DNA of 8,906 nt from the NCBI GenBank assembly GCA_012961365.1, contig DTZN01000257.1, forward strand, positions 1-8,906, read 5' to 3'. Below, in pieces: positions 1-7,334 of the stretch. The notes beneath the pieces are model-generated. The model searched no databases. It saw only the letters and a list, made by a program, of their open reading frames with translations, and was not told the origin of the DNA. The position numbers and the translations under genes were made by a program. This stretch comes from Hydrogenothermaceae bacterium. Lineage in GTDB: Bacteria > Aquificota > Aquificia > Aquificales > Hydrogenothermaceae. Within the stretch, counting starts at the first letter, position 1. Each line of letters starts with the position of its first letter.

Positions 1-1
1 C

Positions 2-2131
2 GACTCTGCTTCTTCTCAAGTTCGAGAGAGTGTTGCTTCTGAGCAAAGTGGTTCTAGTGCTACAGCTCCAAACTCATCTGATTTTGCCAAAGAGGTAAGA
101 GGTGAAGATATCTCCTCTACTACCAAAACTGTAAATACAATGAAAGAGAACAGCGAAACAGTTACTCAGAGTGTTGCAGGCAGTGAGAAAATAGAGAGTA
201 TTGAAGCAAATGAGAAGAGTAAAGGTGCTGTTACTCAGGCGGAAGATGTCGAAACAAGTACCTCTGAAGAAGCCACAAGCAGTGAAGCTATGAGCGTTAA
301 AAAAGGTGCTTCTGTTAAAGAAATTATCGAGAGAGATGTCAGTAGGGAAACCGTTGATAATATCAGTGATACCAAAAGCAAGACTTCTGGTTCTGATGCA
401 CCTCAAGTGGCAATAGATACTAAATCAGCAGACACCAGAGGTGTGACCAACCCTAATATAGATACTGTTCAGACAGCAAGTAGTGAGCAGGGTCATCAAG
501 GTCAGCAAGAAGCACCTATGATCATTATCAACAATTTGGCTTCAGCTAAAGAGGGCAATACTGAAACAATCAGTAGCGTAGCTCAAAATACAGAGCGTGG
601 TCGAGAAAGCACATCTACTGAAGCACCTCAGACAACACAAGCAGGTCAGGGTGTTCCAAGAGGAGCAATGCAGACAGATGCGTCGTATGACAATACACAA
701 ACTGCTCCTTCTGTTCAGGTGAACGGAGGAGGCGATGCCCCTCAAATGCTTACTCCTCAAGAACAAAGCACTCTTTCCCCTGTCCAGAAGCTTAACATTC
801 TGAATGAAAGAGTGCAGTCAATGAGTAACGAAGAGGCAGGAGAATCCTACATTTCTACAGTTGCTCCACAAGGCAGTGTTTCCAAGATCATCGAAGAAGC
901 AAAAACAGGAACTTTGTCTAGAGAGAAGCTTGTTGAGCATGGTGTCCCTTCTGATATTGCACAGTCTGTTCCTGTGAGCGAGAACGGCACAACCTCAACA
1001 GCACAAATGGGCAAAATGTATAAAGAGGGAACGGCTCAGATCGTAGGAGTTGTGGCCGCTTCTGAAAATCCTTCAATAAAATACGGAAATGGTTTAGGAA
1101 ATAGCGTGAATAATGGTAATATCTCTTCTGTTACAGCATCAAGCATGGCTATGCCATTCGACATAAGTAGCATTGAGGCTCCTGCACAAGCAAGCAGTAC
1201 ACAGCAAGTTGTTTCTATTCCTAGAGTGGTGCAGCAAGCACCTGCGGCTCAGGCAGTGTCTTCTATATTAACAGATATCGGAGATACAATGTCCACTTTG
1301 CAGCCTGTCAATATTATTGACACCCTTGCGACACCTGCACAGAGTGCTATCAGCTCTATCGCTGCTGCTGCAAGCAACCCTGTTCAACCTGCGACCGAGC
1401 AGACAAGTACAACAATAAGCAGTGAAGTTGCAAGTACGGGAAGTACACCTCAGCAACCTACAGTAATAAGAGAGCGTGTGGTTGAAAGTGCTCCTACTTC
1501 TGTTTCTACTGATTCTCTTACGGCTATGGGGTCTGTAGGCGGAGGAAACGAAGTTCAAGAGTTTGCCAGAAATGCGACAAGCCCTGGCAACATTCAGACA
1601 AGCAGTTCAGACATCAAGAAATCTATTGATGATGTTAGTGCAGCTATGGAGAGTGCTAAGGCTCAAGCAACTCCTGAACAGATTAACCTCAACTCTCTTG
1701 CACTTGGAGATCTTGTAAACGGTATGGCTATGTCGGCACCGCTTCAAACCACAGCAGGAGAGCTTACAGTTGGTAGCAGAGATGGATACATGACTCTTGG
1801 ACAAGGAGAAGGTGCAATACAGACTCCTATCTCTTCAGAGTTTATACAGAGTGCTCCTTCGGACACGGTTGATAAGTTTGCTGCGACTCTTTCTAACTCT
1901 AAGCTTACCAATGAAACCGTTGCCGATATGAAAGATGAAACAGGGTATGGCTCTATCGGTATAGGAAGCACATCTGAACTTATGCATGAAATGAGCAGAG
2001 ACAACAGAGAGAGTTCTCTTGATGCGAGAATAGGCGGTGGGGATCAAGTTTCACTACTTGAGGACCTGGTAGACAACATGGAGAAAATGCAAATCTCATT
2101 GACTCCCGAAGCAGAAAAAAAGGTAGTGTAG
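2..2131 (+). CDS. Large Ser/Thr/Gln/Ala-rich low-complexity protein, 3' part (possible TraG-like C-terminal region)
   Basis: The reading frame is open from position 2, so the gene starts upstream of the window; the ATG at 140 is only the first Met visible. About 709 residues are visible. They contain no Cys or Trp and few aromatics, and are rich in Ser, Thr, Gln, Ala, Glu and Val, as in a long disordered or extended region. No transmembrane segment or catalytic motif is seen. A degenerate repeat of about 38 residues anchored on [DE]AP[QM] lies at 395-748. The last ~170 residues are more ordered, with short amphipathic helices and a charged end (DNMEKMQ...EAEKKVV). It is the first gene of the visible tra cluster, directly abutting traF. 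F TraG has an N-terminal membrane domain and a long polar periplasmic C-terminal part, so a TraG-type protein would fit the context, but no diagnostic TraG sequence is visible. A surface or adhesin-like protein is the alternative. The function is unassigned. Confidence 0.75.
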   Translation, partial: DSASSQVRESVASEQSGSSATAPNSSDFAKEVRGEDISSTTKTVNTMKENSETVTQSVAGSEKIESIEANEKSKGAVTQAEDVETSTSEEATSSEAMSVKKGASVKEIIERDVSRETVDNISDTKSKTSGSDAPQVAIDTKSADTRGVTNPNIDTVQTASSEQGHQGQQEAPMIIINNLASAKEGNTETISSVAQNTERGRESTSTEAPQTTQAGQGVPRGAMQTDASYDNTQTAPSVQVNGGGDAPQMLTPQEQSTLSPVQKLNILNERVQSMSNEEAGESYISTVAPQGSVSKIIEEAKTGTLSREKLVEHGVPSDIAQSVPVSENGTTSTAQMGKMYKEGTAQIVGVVAASENPSIKYGNGLGNSVNNGNISSVTASSMAMPFDISSIEAPAQASSTQQVVSIPRVVQQAPAAQAVSSILTDIGDTMSTLQPVNIIDTLATPAQSAISSIAAAASNPVQPATEQTSTTISSEVASTGSTPQQPTVIRERVVESAPTSVSTDSLTAMGSVGGGNEVQEFARNATSPGNIQTSSSDIKKSIDDVSAAMESAKAQATPEQINLNSLALGDLVNGMAMSAPLQTTAGELTVGSRDGYMTLGQGEGAIQTPISSEFIQSAPSDTVDKFAATLSNSKLTNETVADMKDETGYGSIGIGSTSELMHEMSRDNRESSLDARIGGGDQVSLLEDLVDNMEKMQISLTPEAEKKVV
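395..748 (+). repeat. Degenerate ~38-residue repeat anchored on [DE]AP[QM]
   Basis: Four copies of an Asp/Glu-Ala-Pro-Gln/Met motif begin at nt 395 (DAPQV), 509 (EAPM), 620 (EAPQT) and 734 (DAPQM). The spacing is 38, 37 and 38 codons. Between anchors the sequence is poorly conserved, but similar pieces recur, for example QTASSEQ and QTAPSVQ shortly before the second and fourth anchors, and TRG/PRG further upstream of them. A weaker VAPQ follows at nt 860. The codons at the anchors are alike (ga[ta] gc[ac] cct), as expected of an old tandem duplication, although convergence in low-complexity sequence is possible. Confidence 0.5.
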
Positions 2132-2134
2132 ATG
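2115..2134 (+). promoter_or_regulatory. Abutting stop-start junction with ribosome binding site for traF
   Basis: The upstream gene ends with TAG at 2129-2131 and traF starts with ATG at 2132-2134, with no base between. Both genes are in the same frame. An AAAAGG Shine-Dalgarno-like stretch (within 2115-2123) ends 8 nt before the ATG, inside the upstream coding sequence. This arrangement suggests translational coupling by reinitiation. It also means that reading through the single amber codon would fuse the two proteins. Confidence 0.6.
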
Positions 2135-3265
2135 GTAAAAAAAAGTGTACTGTTCCTGGTACTGTCCTCGTTAGTAATGGCAGATGATCCTCTGCCACAA
2201 AACAGCGTGGCGACAAATGTTCCTGTGGGCAAAGAAGCCAAAAAAGATAAAGGCTCTCCGTTTGAGAGAGGATTTCGTTTTGGAGATGTAAACAGTTCTG
2301 CTGTGCCGCGACCAAAAACGAAACGCTCTATGCAGGATATTCCCGAAGAGATGCTAAAGGTTCAAAAGAAGCAGTTAAAGACGCAAAAGAGAATCCTAGA
2401 GATAATCGAAAACGAGTTCGATCCGCAACCTAAAAAGATCGTAGTGAACGGTAAAGAGTGTATTGAGAACTCAAGTGCGGAGTGTTTCAAGATGCCACTA
2501 CTGCACCCAGATGGAAAGAAAGTACCTGTGTTGGGCAAATTTGTTACCGAGCCTACAGTGGAAAATGCAAGAGAGTATCTGAAGTGGCATGCTAAGTTCC
2601 TAAAGAGTGCCTTCAAGGGCGGAGAAGCGATTACTTTGGCTGTCAATAAATTTGGGCCAAAGGCGTATCCTCTTAATTATGACCGCTTTGAGTACGATAC
2701 TCCCGGAGCATACTCTTCTGTCCTTAAAGAGAGAAACAACAAAGCTGTTCTTGATGCACTGTCAGGTGAAGTTGAGATCTTCTTTTTCTTTGGAAAAAAT
2801 GCAGATGCAGACACTTATGCACTTGACAATTATGCAAAGTTTGCCAAAGATGTGCCGAATATCAAATACTCTCTTGTTTTCTACAACAAAGGGTCTCAAG
2901 AGGTATTCAATGCCCTTGCGAGCAGATTGAGAAATATTGCCGAATTCAAGGATAGTGCAAAGGCATTTACGGTGTCTCCTCAAGCATTTAAGGCAAACAG
3001 CGTGTATGCCACCCCTACAGTGACCATGTATCTCAATAAAAAGAAGAAGATGAGAACGATACTTGTAGGCAGAAACTCCTCAAGCGGGATCATTGCCAAT
3101 GCTATCTCATCGTTGGAGTTTGATGAGGTACTGAAAGATGCTCACTCTCCTGGATTTAAAGCTTGGGAGCGAACAGGTGACTATTCAGAGAAGCACTACA
3201 AAGAGAAGTACGGTGAGGAACTGAACAGTGACTACATCAAAGAGAAGTACAGAGAGGGGAACTAA
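2132..3265 (+). CDS. traF: TraF-like F-type T4SS protein with degenerate thioredoxin fold
   Basis: The protein has 377 residues; F TraF has about 250. A Sec signal peptide is predicted with cleavage after VMA (residue 17). Residues 70-95 form a basic helical stretch. A segment with the TraF-type signature PTVEN..EYL starts at residue 141. It is followed by a thioredoxin-like domain of about residues 208-335, with strand VEIFFFF (214-220) and a likely cis-proline at 295 (ATPTVTMY). At the usual CXXC position there is GKNADAD, so no redox-active cysteine pair is present. The only cysteines are C110 and C118, outside the fold. F TraF is also a thioredoxin-fold protein without an intact CXXC and is needed for pilus assembly. 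The charged tail contains an imperfect KEKY repeat. The gene is followed 2 nt later by traH, as F and H are paired in many F-type systems. A TrbC-type relative is the alternative, since the TrbC and TraF thioredoxin domains resemble each other. Confidence 0.72.
   Translation: MVKKSVLFLVLSSLVMADDPLPQNSVATNVPVGKEAKKDKGSPFERGFRFGDVNSSAVPRPKTKRSMQDIPEEMLKVQKKQLKTQKRILEIIENEFDPQPKKIVVNGKECIENSSAECFKMPLLHPDGKKVPVLGKFVTEPTVENAREYLKWHAKFLKSAFKGGEAITLAVNKFGPKAYPLNYDRFEYDTPGAYSSVLKERNNKAVLDALSGEVEIFFFFGKNADADTYALDNYAKFAKDVPNIKYSLVFYNKGSQEVFNALASRLRNIAEFKDSAKAFTVSPQAFKANSVYATPTVTMYLNKKKKMRTILVGRNSSSGIIANAISSLEFDEVLKDAHSPGFKAWERTGDYSEKHYKEKYGEELNSDYIKEKYREGN
3199..3250 (+). repeat. 13-bp direct repeat in the 3' end of traF
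   Basis: The 13-mer caaagagaagtac occurs at 3199-3211 and again at 3238-3250, a distance of 39 nt or 13 codons. It encodes KEKY twice (residues 357-360 and 370-373) in the lysine/tyrosine/glutamate-rich tail. It may reflect a small internal duplication that lengthened the C-terminus. Confidence 0.6.
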
Positions 3266-3267
3266 AT

Positions 3268-5073
3268 ATGAAGAAGATATTGGTATTTTTGGCTTTTATC
3301 AATTTGGGCTTTGCAGGCCCTTTTGATATAGAGGATAATTTCTATAATGAGACTGCGGCGAGCAAGTGGCAAGACCCGACATCTGGTGTAACCTTCTATT
3401 CGGGTCCGAACTTTGAGTACCGCTTTAAGGACGAGACTGCTACAGTTGCGCCTTGGCTTCAAATGCAGTTGCCTTCTGCAAAGATAGGGTGTAACGGACT
3501 CTCTTTAAAGGGTGGCTTCATGGCACTTCTTGGACTTGATGATATCAAGCTTCAACTCGAAAATGCAGGTCCTACTTTTGCGTGGGGCGTATTGACCACA
3601 ATCGAGATCTCCATGCCTTCGGTTGCAGCCATCTTCCAAAAGATCCAACAGTGGGTCAGGAAGATACAGGGACTCTTGCAAAATGCGTGTTCTTCAGGAC
3701 AGCTTGCAGGTAATTGGCTTAAAAAGAATTACGGCTGGGGTAAATTTGAGGGAGGCATTATTGAAGAGGGTGCTGACAAGATCCTTGGAGCAATGGACTC
3801 GGTTGAGGAGAAACTAGAGGCTATAGCCACCCTTGATGACGATAACAACAGCACTAAAAAGTCAGTGGCAAGCGACAAGCTTCACAAGATCGGTAGTGGG
3901 CTCTCTTTCCTTGCAATGGATTTCGGTAAAGCTATCGGTGAGTGTAAAGTGAGTCCAGATTTTGCAGGAAAGAACAAGGTCGATTTCAGTGCAGATATGA
4001 TCCTTAGCGGTACTATAGAATCGTGTGATATTAAAGCAAAGATGACAGAGGATGTGTTTGCCAGAAATGCATTGAGCTATATGCTTGCAAGAACACTCTT
4101 TGGAGAGCTTGTTGTGACACCTGGTTCACTGACTCCATTGGTCGAACTGTTCAAGCCAGACGGTAAATTTGATGTGGAAACTACAAAAAGAGAACTTAAG
4201 TCGGTTGTAGCAAGGTCAGAAACACCGTTTGGCGAGATCGAATACTCTGTCTATCCACCTGTTATCGGAGATCCGAGAAAGGCAGCAGACTTCCTTGTTC
4301 ACGGTAAGAGGGACAGCTATGGGAATGCCCTGCAGATAAACATACCGAACATCAATGCTATGTATGTGAAGTTCAAATATGCGGACGCTACAGATGACCA
4401 TCTTGTGACAGACGAGAACGGTTCCGTTGAAGGGAGTGGTTCAATCTTCTCATCGCCTACTGCAACAGGCGAGAACTTTGAGGTAAGGGCTATCTTCACT
4501 ACAAGACCTCAAGGGAATTCGGACATGATAAGCAATCCTCTTGAGTGGAGAGGTTTGGTTGTAGAGAGCAGAGAGAACATCTTGACGTATCTCAAAGCTG
4601 CTCTCAAGAGAAAGGTTGGCGATGCAAGAACGTCCAATCTCTTTGGTGCGATTTCGGCACCTAGCAAAGACCTTTCAACAAGCAAAACGCCTATGTTGGT
4701 AAGCGGTATGCACAGATATTTGAATGTGCTTACTCAGGAGGCGATTGAGAGAGGCGGTGTTTATACTGTCATGCCTCTTGTTGAGCTTCTTGCAGAATAC
4801 AATGCAGAGCTGTTTGCAGAACAGTTGCTCTCAAGAATAATGGAACAGATTGAAGCTGCAGAGGGTGGGCCTAATCTTATTACAACAGAGCACACAAGAA
4901 AGGGATACGCGGATTTCAAGAAGAGGGTGCTAATCGTCTTTCACAGTATGCAAAAGCAACTCAGAGAGATGAGAAAAGATACGGTGCATGATGCACAAAA
5001 GGTACCGGGCATCTTTGGTGAACTTGAGAAAAAAATGAACGAGCGAAGAATTGGAAAGCTGAGAGGTCAGTAA
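3268..5073 (+). CDS. traH: Conjugal transfer pilus assembly protein TraH
   Basis: TraH is a periplasmic/outer-membrane-associated protein needed for F-pilus assembly. This product has 601 residues against about 458 in F. A Sec signal is cleaved probably after GFA (residue 16). The family hallmark is clear: residues 69-84 read like the conserved sVGCGGIDa..GGF block (here IGCNGLSLKGGF, C75). It is followed by the ISMPSVAAIFQKIQQWV helix and C141 in QNACSSGQLAG. C226 and C253 are the remaining cysteines. The conserved C-terminal part (about 473-530) carries the helix VMPLVELLAEYNAELFAEQL. Residues 325-430 look beta-rich, and a basic helical tail (545-601) follows, so the protein is expanded relative to F. 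The start at 3268 has a strong GAGAGGGG ribosome site (3252-3259) and gives a signal peptide. It follows traF by 2 nt and overlaps the next gene by 1 nt (TAATG). Confidence 0.9.
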   Translation: MKKILVFLAFINLGFAGPFDIEDNFYNETAASKWQDPTSGVTFYSGPNFEYRFKDETATVAPWLQMQLPSAKIGCNGLSLKGGFMALLGLDDIKLQLENAGPTFAWGVLTTIEISMPSVAAIFQKIQQWVRKIQGLLQNACSSGQLAGNWLKKNYGWGKFEGGIIEEGADKILGAMDSVEEKLEAIATLDDDNNSTKKSVASDKLHKIGSGLSFLAMDFGKAIGECKVSPDFAGKNKVDFSADMILSGTIESCDIKAKMTEDVFARNALSYMLARTLFGELVVTPGSLTPLVELFKPDGKFDVETTKRELKSVVARSETPFGEIEYSVYPPVIGDPRKAADFLVHGKRDSYGNALQINIPNINAMYVKFKYADATDDHLVTDENGSVEGSGSIFSSPTATGENFEVRAIFTTRPQGNSDMISNPLEWRGLVVESRENILTYLKAALKRKVGDARTSNLFGAISAPSKDLSTSKTPMLVSGMHRYLNVLTQEAIERGGVYTVMPLVELLAEYNAELFAEQLLSRIMEQIEAAEGGPNLITTEHTRKGYADFKKRVLIVFHSMQKQLREMRKDTVHDAQKVPGIFGELEKKMNERRIGKLRGQ

Positions 5074-5654
5074 TGAAGCATTTACTGATTCTCTCTCTTT
5101 TGGTTTCCCTCTCTTTTTCGGGAGGATATCTGTCTCAGTTCGAGTCTTTGGCTAAAACATCTTACGCAGAGAAGTACAGTGCTGAATACTCTCTCTTTTC
5201 GGGATCTGCTTCATACTCCATGTTCACACAACTAATGGAGCAGAAGAGGTCTTACTATCATGGAGAAGGAAAAAGCAAAAAGAGCGTAAAGGGGCTTGAT
5301 TATGCTGCTCTCTTTGATGCACTTGACACCCTCTCCAAAGAGAGCGGTTCTACTCTTCCTTCCTATTACGCTTTTCTATTGACAAGGCTATCCTACGGCT
5401 TCAAGAACAAGAAGTTCAACGAGAAGTATGGCAACAGATTCTCTACAGCACTCTCCTCAAAAGGGAAGTGCGAGGGGCTTCTTTGGAGGGGTGCTATCCT
5501 GCAAAACAACAAGTCCGCTTGGAAAGAATCGGCAGACTCCTATAAGAGAGCTGCTGAAGTGTGTAAAGAGGGTACGCCTTATCACCAAAAGGCAAAAATG
5601 GAATATGCGAAGATGAAGTATCTCACTACCGACAAGAAGAAGGGAAGCAAATGA
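5073..5654 (+). CDS. Unrecognised exported protein with a helical, TPR-like C-terminal part
   Basis: I do not recognise a family. The 193-residue product begins with a Sec signal (LLILSLLVSLSFS, probable cleavage near residue 16). The mature N-terminal third is rich in Tyr and Ser (residues 30-62). Residues 75-185 look all-helical, with an Ala/Tyr/Lys pattern like tetratricopeptide or Sel1-type helical repeats (for example GLLWRGAILQ, 136-144 region, and SADSYKRAAEVC, 153-164). Two cysteines, C133 and C164, could form a disulfide between neighbouring helices. The end is very basic (KKKGSK). The start is set by GAGAGG at 5061-5066, 6 nt before the ATG, and by a 1-nt overlap with traH; the end overlaps traW by 4 nt. 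Its place between traH and traW in a tightly coupled operon makes it a candidate lineage-specific part of the transfer apparatus. It shows no sequence sign of being TrbI, TrbB or TraQ. Confidence 0.85.
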   Translation: MKHLLILSLLVSLSFSGGYLSQFESLAKTSYAEKYSAEYSLFSGSASYSMFTQLMEQKRSYYHGEGKSKKSVKGLDYAALFDALDTLSKESGSTLPSYYAFLLTRLSYGFKNKKFNEKYGNRFSTALSSKGKCEGLLWRGAILQNNKSAWKESADSYKRAAEVCKEGTPYHQKAKMEYAKMKYLTTDKKKGSK

Positions 5655-6268
5655 TAAGAAAATCCCTTCTGCCTCTTTTGTTGCCTGTTGTGATGTTTGC
5701 CGTAACGGATCTTGGCATACAGGGGAAGACATACGACATACAAGAGAAGAGTATCAAGGAGCTGATACTTGAGGGGGTAGAGAAGCTTGACAAAGAAGAA
5801 CTCAAAAAAAAATATCTTCAGTCAATAGATAACGCTTTTACCTCAACAGTAAGACTCCCTGCAAGCAACAGTGATTCAAAAAGAACCTATGTGGACTATG
5901 TGGTTGCGACCTATGATGTGCCAGACCCAAACAATCCAGGAGAGATACTCTACAGAAAGGGCGAGAGGATTGCAAGTGCTATCCCTGAAGGTGTTACACT
6001 CAATATGTGCTTCATAGACGGCAACGACAGAGAGTTTGCAGTAGAGGTTGTCAAGGAGTTCGGCAAGTGCGATTATCTCGTAGCTAACGAGGATATTCGC
6101 AAAGTGGACTATCTTGGAAGTAATTTGGTTTTTCCTATGGGAAGAGGCTATATAAAGCGATTTGGCATCAAAAAGCTCCCTGCCAAACTTATTATGTTCG
6201 AGGACAAGATCACAAAGATACATCTCGATATGAAAAGGATCGCAAAAGAGATAAGGGATAGAAAATGA
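5651..6268 (+). CDS. traW: F-type T4SS pilus assembly protein TraW
   Basis: TraW is a periplasmic protein needed for F-pilus assembly; in several systems it is fused to TrbC. The product has 205 residues, close to F TraW (about 210). After a signal peptide (cleavage near A17, VVMFA) the mature protein starts with the family's DLG..G..Y.I.E pattern (D20-L21-G22, residues 20-33). A lysine/glutamate-rich helix follows (34-58). A central segment, GEILYRKGERIAS (97-109), resembles TraW's conserved 'G.v..r.G...NP' strand. The C-terminal half (115-190) is a thioredoxin-like unit with RFGIKKLPAKL (170-180) and a probable cis-proline at 177. The two cysteines, C120 and C140, are not in a CXXC arrangement. 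The start has an AGGGA ribosome site 5 nt upstream and overlaps the previous stop by 4 nt (ATGA); the 3' end overlaps traU the same way. The position directly before traU matches F. Confidence 0.8.
   Translation: MIRKSLLPLLLPVVMFAVTDLGIQGKTYDIQEKSIKELILEGVEKLDKEELKKKYLQSIDNAFTSTVRLPASNSDSKRTYVDYVVATYDVPDPNNPGEILYRKGERIASAIPEGVTLNMCFIDGNDREFAVEVVKEFGKCDYLVANEDIRKVDYLGSNLVFPMGRGYIKRFGIKKLPAKLIMFEDKITKIHLDMKRIAKEIRDRK
5804..5812 (+). other. A9 homopolymer inside traW
   Basis: Nine consecutive A residues encode Lys52-Lys53-Lys54 in frame. Runs of this length can cause RNA-polymerase or replication slippage, which here would truncate TraW early. Whether this happens cannot be told from one sequence. 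Confidence 0.6.
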
Positions 6269-7332
6269 GAAAAATCGCTTTAACGCTTCTGGCTCTATGT
6301 TCCCTTGTGTATGCAGAAACAGGGAACTCTTTAACGCACAGCAAGATGTCAGCTTTTGTGCCAGGCGGTATGCTTACGGATATTGAGTACAGTAGATTTT
6401 GGAACGAGTTTGCAGTTGATGGCCATATAAGAACAGACTGTAGTGTAAACAGCCTGCAAGACGGACTGATAGGATTTGACGCTTATATGACCGAGCCCGC
6501 CTATATAGCAGAGATAACAAGAGAGAAATACAGATTTGAGTTCCTTCAGATAGATCTTGATGTTGGGGATAAGACAAAGCAGATATTGGAGACAGGCAGA
6601 AGCCGTGAAGATGACGCAGGTACGAAAGGTTGGCTCTACAACCACATTATCCAATTCCCTCTTTTCTCCATGATATTCAAAGACCAATTAAAAGGGGCAT
6701 TCTGTTTTGAGCAGGGATCTACAGGGATAATCTATATGAGTGAGCTTGACCCCTCTGCCAATATTGACCTCTACAGACTCAAGATGATGCCTATGGTTGC
6801 CTCTATGCTAACAGAGCAGGGACTTATCAATTCTATTGCTTCATGCCTCTCAGCAGAGTCATATAACGGACTTGTGCCTAAGAGCCAAAGAAGCGGTGAC
6901 AATGGAAAGGTACCGAAAGATACTATGGACACCTTCTTTTATGTGAACGGTTGCAAGGGGCTTTTGCCTATCGGTGACTTTAGCAACAATAGTGATCCGT
7001 TGGCAAATGCCTATAATATCTCTATGGGAAACCTTCATCTTATCTCATCTGTATCTCCTACTCTCAAGCAGACAGTCAGAAGCGTTGTGAACAACTACAG
7101 TGATGACAGATGGTGCAAGCCTAAAACGGGACCTGTTGCCATGATAATGTCACAATATAGTGCCCAGATAGTCAGACCGAGAGTTGGAGCCGTGAAAGAG
7201 ATGGGTGTTACTCCACCCAACTCCACCTTTTTGAAGAATGATGCTTCTACAGGTGACAACACAGTATTGATGATTTGGCAAAGACGGGACTACTCCATGT
7301 TTGCATACAAGTGCGGAAAGAGGAATCAATAA
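6265..7332 (+). CDS. traU: Conjugal transfer protein TraU
   Basis: TraU is a cysteine-rich periplasmic protein; in F it matters more for DNA transfer than for pilus production. The product has 355 residues, near the F length (330). A signal peptide ends at VYA (residue 17). Family landmarks in order are TDIEYSRF (38-45, equivalent to TDICWSCIF), EPAYIAEITRE (77-87, equivalent to EP..L.DVTRS), a HIIQFPLFSMI strand (127-137), the IIYMSELDP block (155-163), FFYVNGCKGLLPI (224-236, equivalent to FWCAG.QG..YP) and MIWQRRDY (336-343, equivalent to LxWRKRNC). The mature cysteines are C59, C147, C194, C230, C284 and C350. Several cysteines usual for the family are replaced (E41, R44, R90, V227, Y343). 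The start has AAGGGA at 6253-6258 and a 4-nt overlap with traW. It is followed by trbC with a 1-nt overlap, the F order. Confidence 0.9.
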   Translation: MRKIALTLLALCSLVYAETGNSLTHSKMSAFVPGGMLTDIEYSRFWNEFAVDGHIRTDCSVNSLQDGLIGFDAYMTEPAYIAEITREKYRFEFLQIDLDVGDKTKQILETGRSREDDAGTKGWLYNHIIQFPLFSMIFKDQLKGAFCFEQGSTGIIYMSELDPSANIDLYRLKMMPMVASMLTEQGLINSIASCLSAESYNGLVPKSQRSGDNGKVPKDTMDTFFYVNGCKGLLPIGDFSNNSDPLANAYNISMGNLHLISSVSPTLKQTVRSVVNNYSDDRWCKPKTGPVAMIMSQYSAQIVRPRVGAVKEMGVTPPNSTFLKNDASTGDNTVLMIWQRRDYSMFAYKCGKRNQ

Positions 7333-7334
7333 TG
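7319..7334 (+). promoter_or_regulatory. Ribosome binding site and TAATG overlap that set the trbC start
   Basis: AGAGGA (7319-7324) lies 7 nt before the ATG at 7332, whose first base is the last base of the traU stop TAA (7330-7332). A longer in-frame opening from TTG at 7275 has no such site, overlaps traU by 58 nt and would bury the signal peptide, so 7332 is preferred. Confidence 0.8.

Noticed and set aside
74..2047. Several Cys/Ser-rich open frames on the - strand opposite the first gene
   Set aside because: The Ser/Thr/Ala/Gln-rich coding strand creates long open antisense frames by composition alone.
1980..2315. 111-codon open frame on the - strand across the first gene junction
   Set aside because: It overlaps two coding sequences with good signals and its Cys/His/Leu-rich composition is typical of reverse-complemented coding DNA.
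2607..2930. 107-codon + strand frame inside traF
   Set aside because: It is out of frame with the TraF-like domain, which has clear family motifs, and has no ribosome binding site.
5876..6223. 115-codon open frame on the - strand
   Set aside because: It is antisense to the conserved C-terminal part of traW and its composition does not look like a real protein.
7275..7331. Upstream TTG start adding 19 residues to TrbC
   Set aside because: There is no ribosome site, it overlaps traU by 58 nt, and it would place a basic extension in front of the signal peptide; the ATG at 7332 is better.
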